The translations under genes and the position numbers were made by a program. Below are positions 63,673 to 64,000 of a DNA stretch of 64,000 nt, one piece after another; position 1 is the stretch's first letter, and every line of letters begins with the position of its first letter. Source of the DNA: Euglena gracilis (taxonomy: Eukaryota > Euglenida > Euglenophyceae > Euglenales); the NCBI GenBank assembly GCA_039621445.1, contig CP154956.1, positions 7,523,493 to 7,587,492 on the forward strand, read 5' to 3'. Under the pieces are notes generated by a model, which searched no databases, had not been told where the DNA came from, and was given only the letters and a program-made list of their open reading frames with translations.

Positions 63673-64000
63673 GTTCGCAAACACGCCAGAAAAAATGAAA
63701 ACCTTTTTTTTTTGACTACTTTCCAATTCCCCATTTCTGTGTACAAAAAGCCTCCAAACCGAAAAATGTTCCATCGCTGGACCTTTTTCCTGGGGGGGGG
63801 GGTGCTACCCCCGTGACCCCCCCCCCCGTGACCCGCCCGTGACCCGAGAATGGAGCCTTCAATTTTCAAACAATGCATCAACCTTCATCACCCCAGCCTT
63901 TCTTTTCATTCATCATTTCAGCCTGCTTTTTGATGTAGGTGGCGTTTTTGGTTGCTTTTCATCAATTTTCTGGTTCAAACCATCGAAAATTTGCCTTGGC
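63673..64000. other. No further gene recognised
   Basis: Contains G- and C-runs near 63,793 and 63,822, and a TTTCATTCATCATTTCAG acceptor-like sequence near 63,920 that could start another exon of the divergent gene. The window ends before this can be tested. Confidence 0.3.

Overview
This is a eukaryotic genomic window. There are no operons, Shine-Dalgarno sites or long clean ORFs. Coding sequence is cut into short exons (mean about 110 nt) with GT-AG borders, and most of the DNA is transposons, satellites and G/C homopolymer runs. I read it as nuclear DNA of an intron-rich, repeat-rich organism, most likely a unicellular alga or other protist. Many short exons, long introns and one possible GC-AG intron would fit a dinoflagellate-like genome, but nothing here proves the taxon.

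Left third (1-18.4 kb): a transposon nest. A truncated DIRS-like (tyrosine-recombinase) retrotransposon lies on the + strand (0.87-3.0 kb). It is followed by a small non-autonomous LTR retrotransposon on the - strand (3.0-5.5 kb, 4-bp target duplication). Next comes a larger DIRS-like element on the - strand (5.86-15.74 kb, 34-bp terminal inverted repeats), in which a 1.85-kb block (end of RT, RNase H, start of the recombinase) is repeated four times in tandem. Then follows a 1.8-kb block of minisatellites bounded by a perfect 19-bp inverted repeat.

Middle (18.48-60.98 kb, - strand): one gene of 42.5 kb. I could assemble 24 coding exons with consistent splice phases into an open frame of 883 codons plus stop. 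It encodes a CCAR1/CCAR2 (DBC1)-family nuclear regulator, related to plant EMB1579/RSA1. The order is a Gly/Tyr/Ala/Pro-rich N-terminus, a Lys/Ala-rich helical part, the DBC1 (inactive Nudix-like) region, a SAP-like motif, a Lys/Glu coiled coil, an EF-hand-like helix pair and a short tail. Its introns hold numerous small elements with hAT-like features (ends near CAGG...TTAAG, 8-bp target duplications, G/C tracts, palindromic core). One of them sits inside exon 4 and splits it. Intron 5 alone is 10.8 kb and holds a 5-kb satellite array with a clean internal inversion.

Right end (61-64 kb): a likely 5' UTR intron and upstream region of the CCAR-like gene, a (CA)n microsatellite, a relic of a hAT transposase C-terminus, a 174-bp MITE, and the possible start of a divergent + strand gene at 63.5 kb.

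Exon borders come from reading splice signals, frame and family resemblance by eye. Exons 8, 11, 22 and the 3' side of exon 4 are the least certain.
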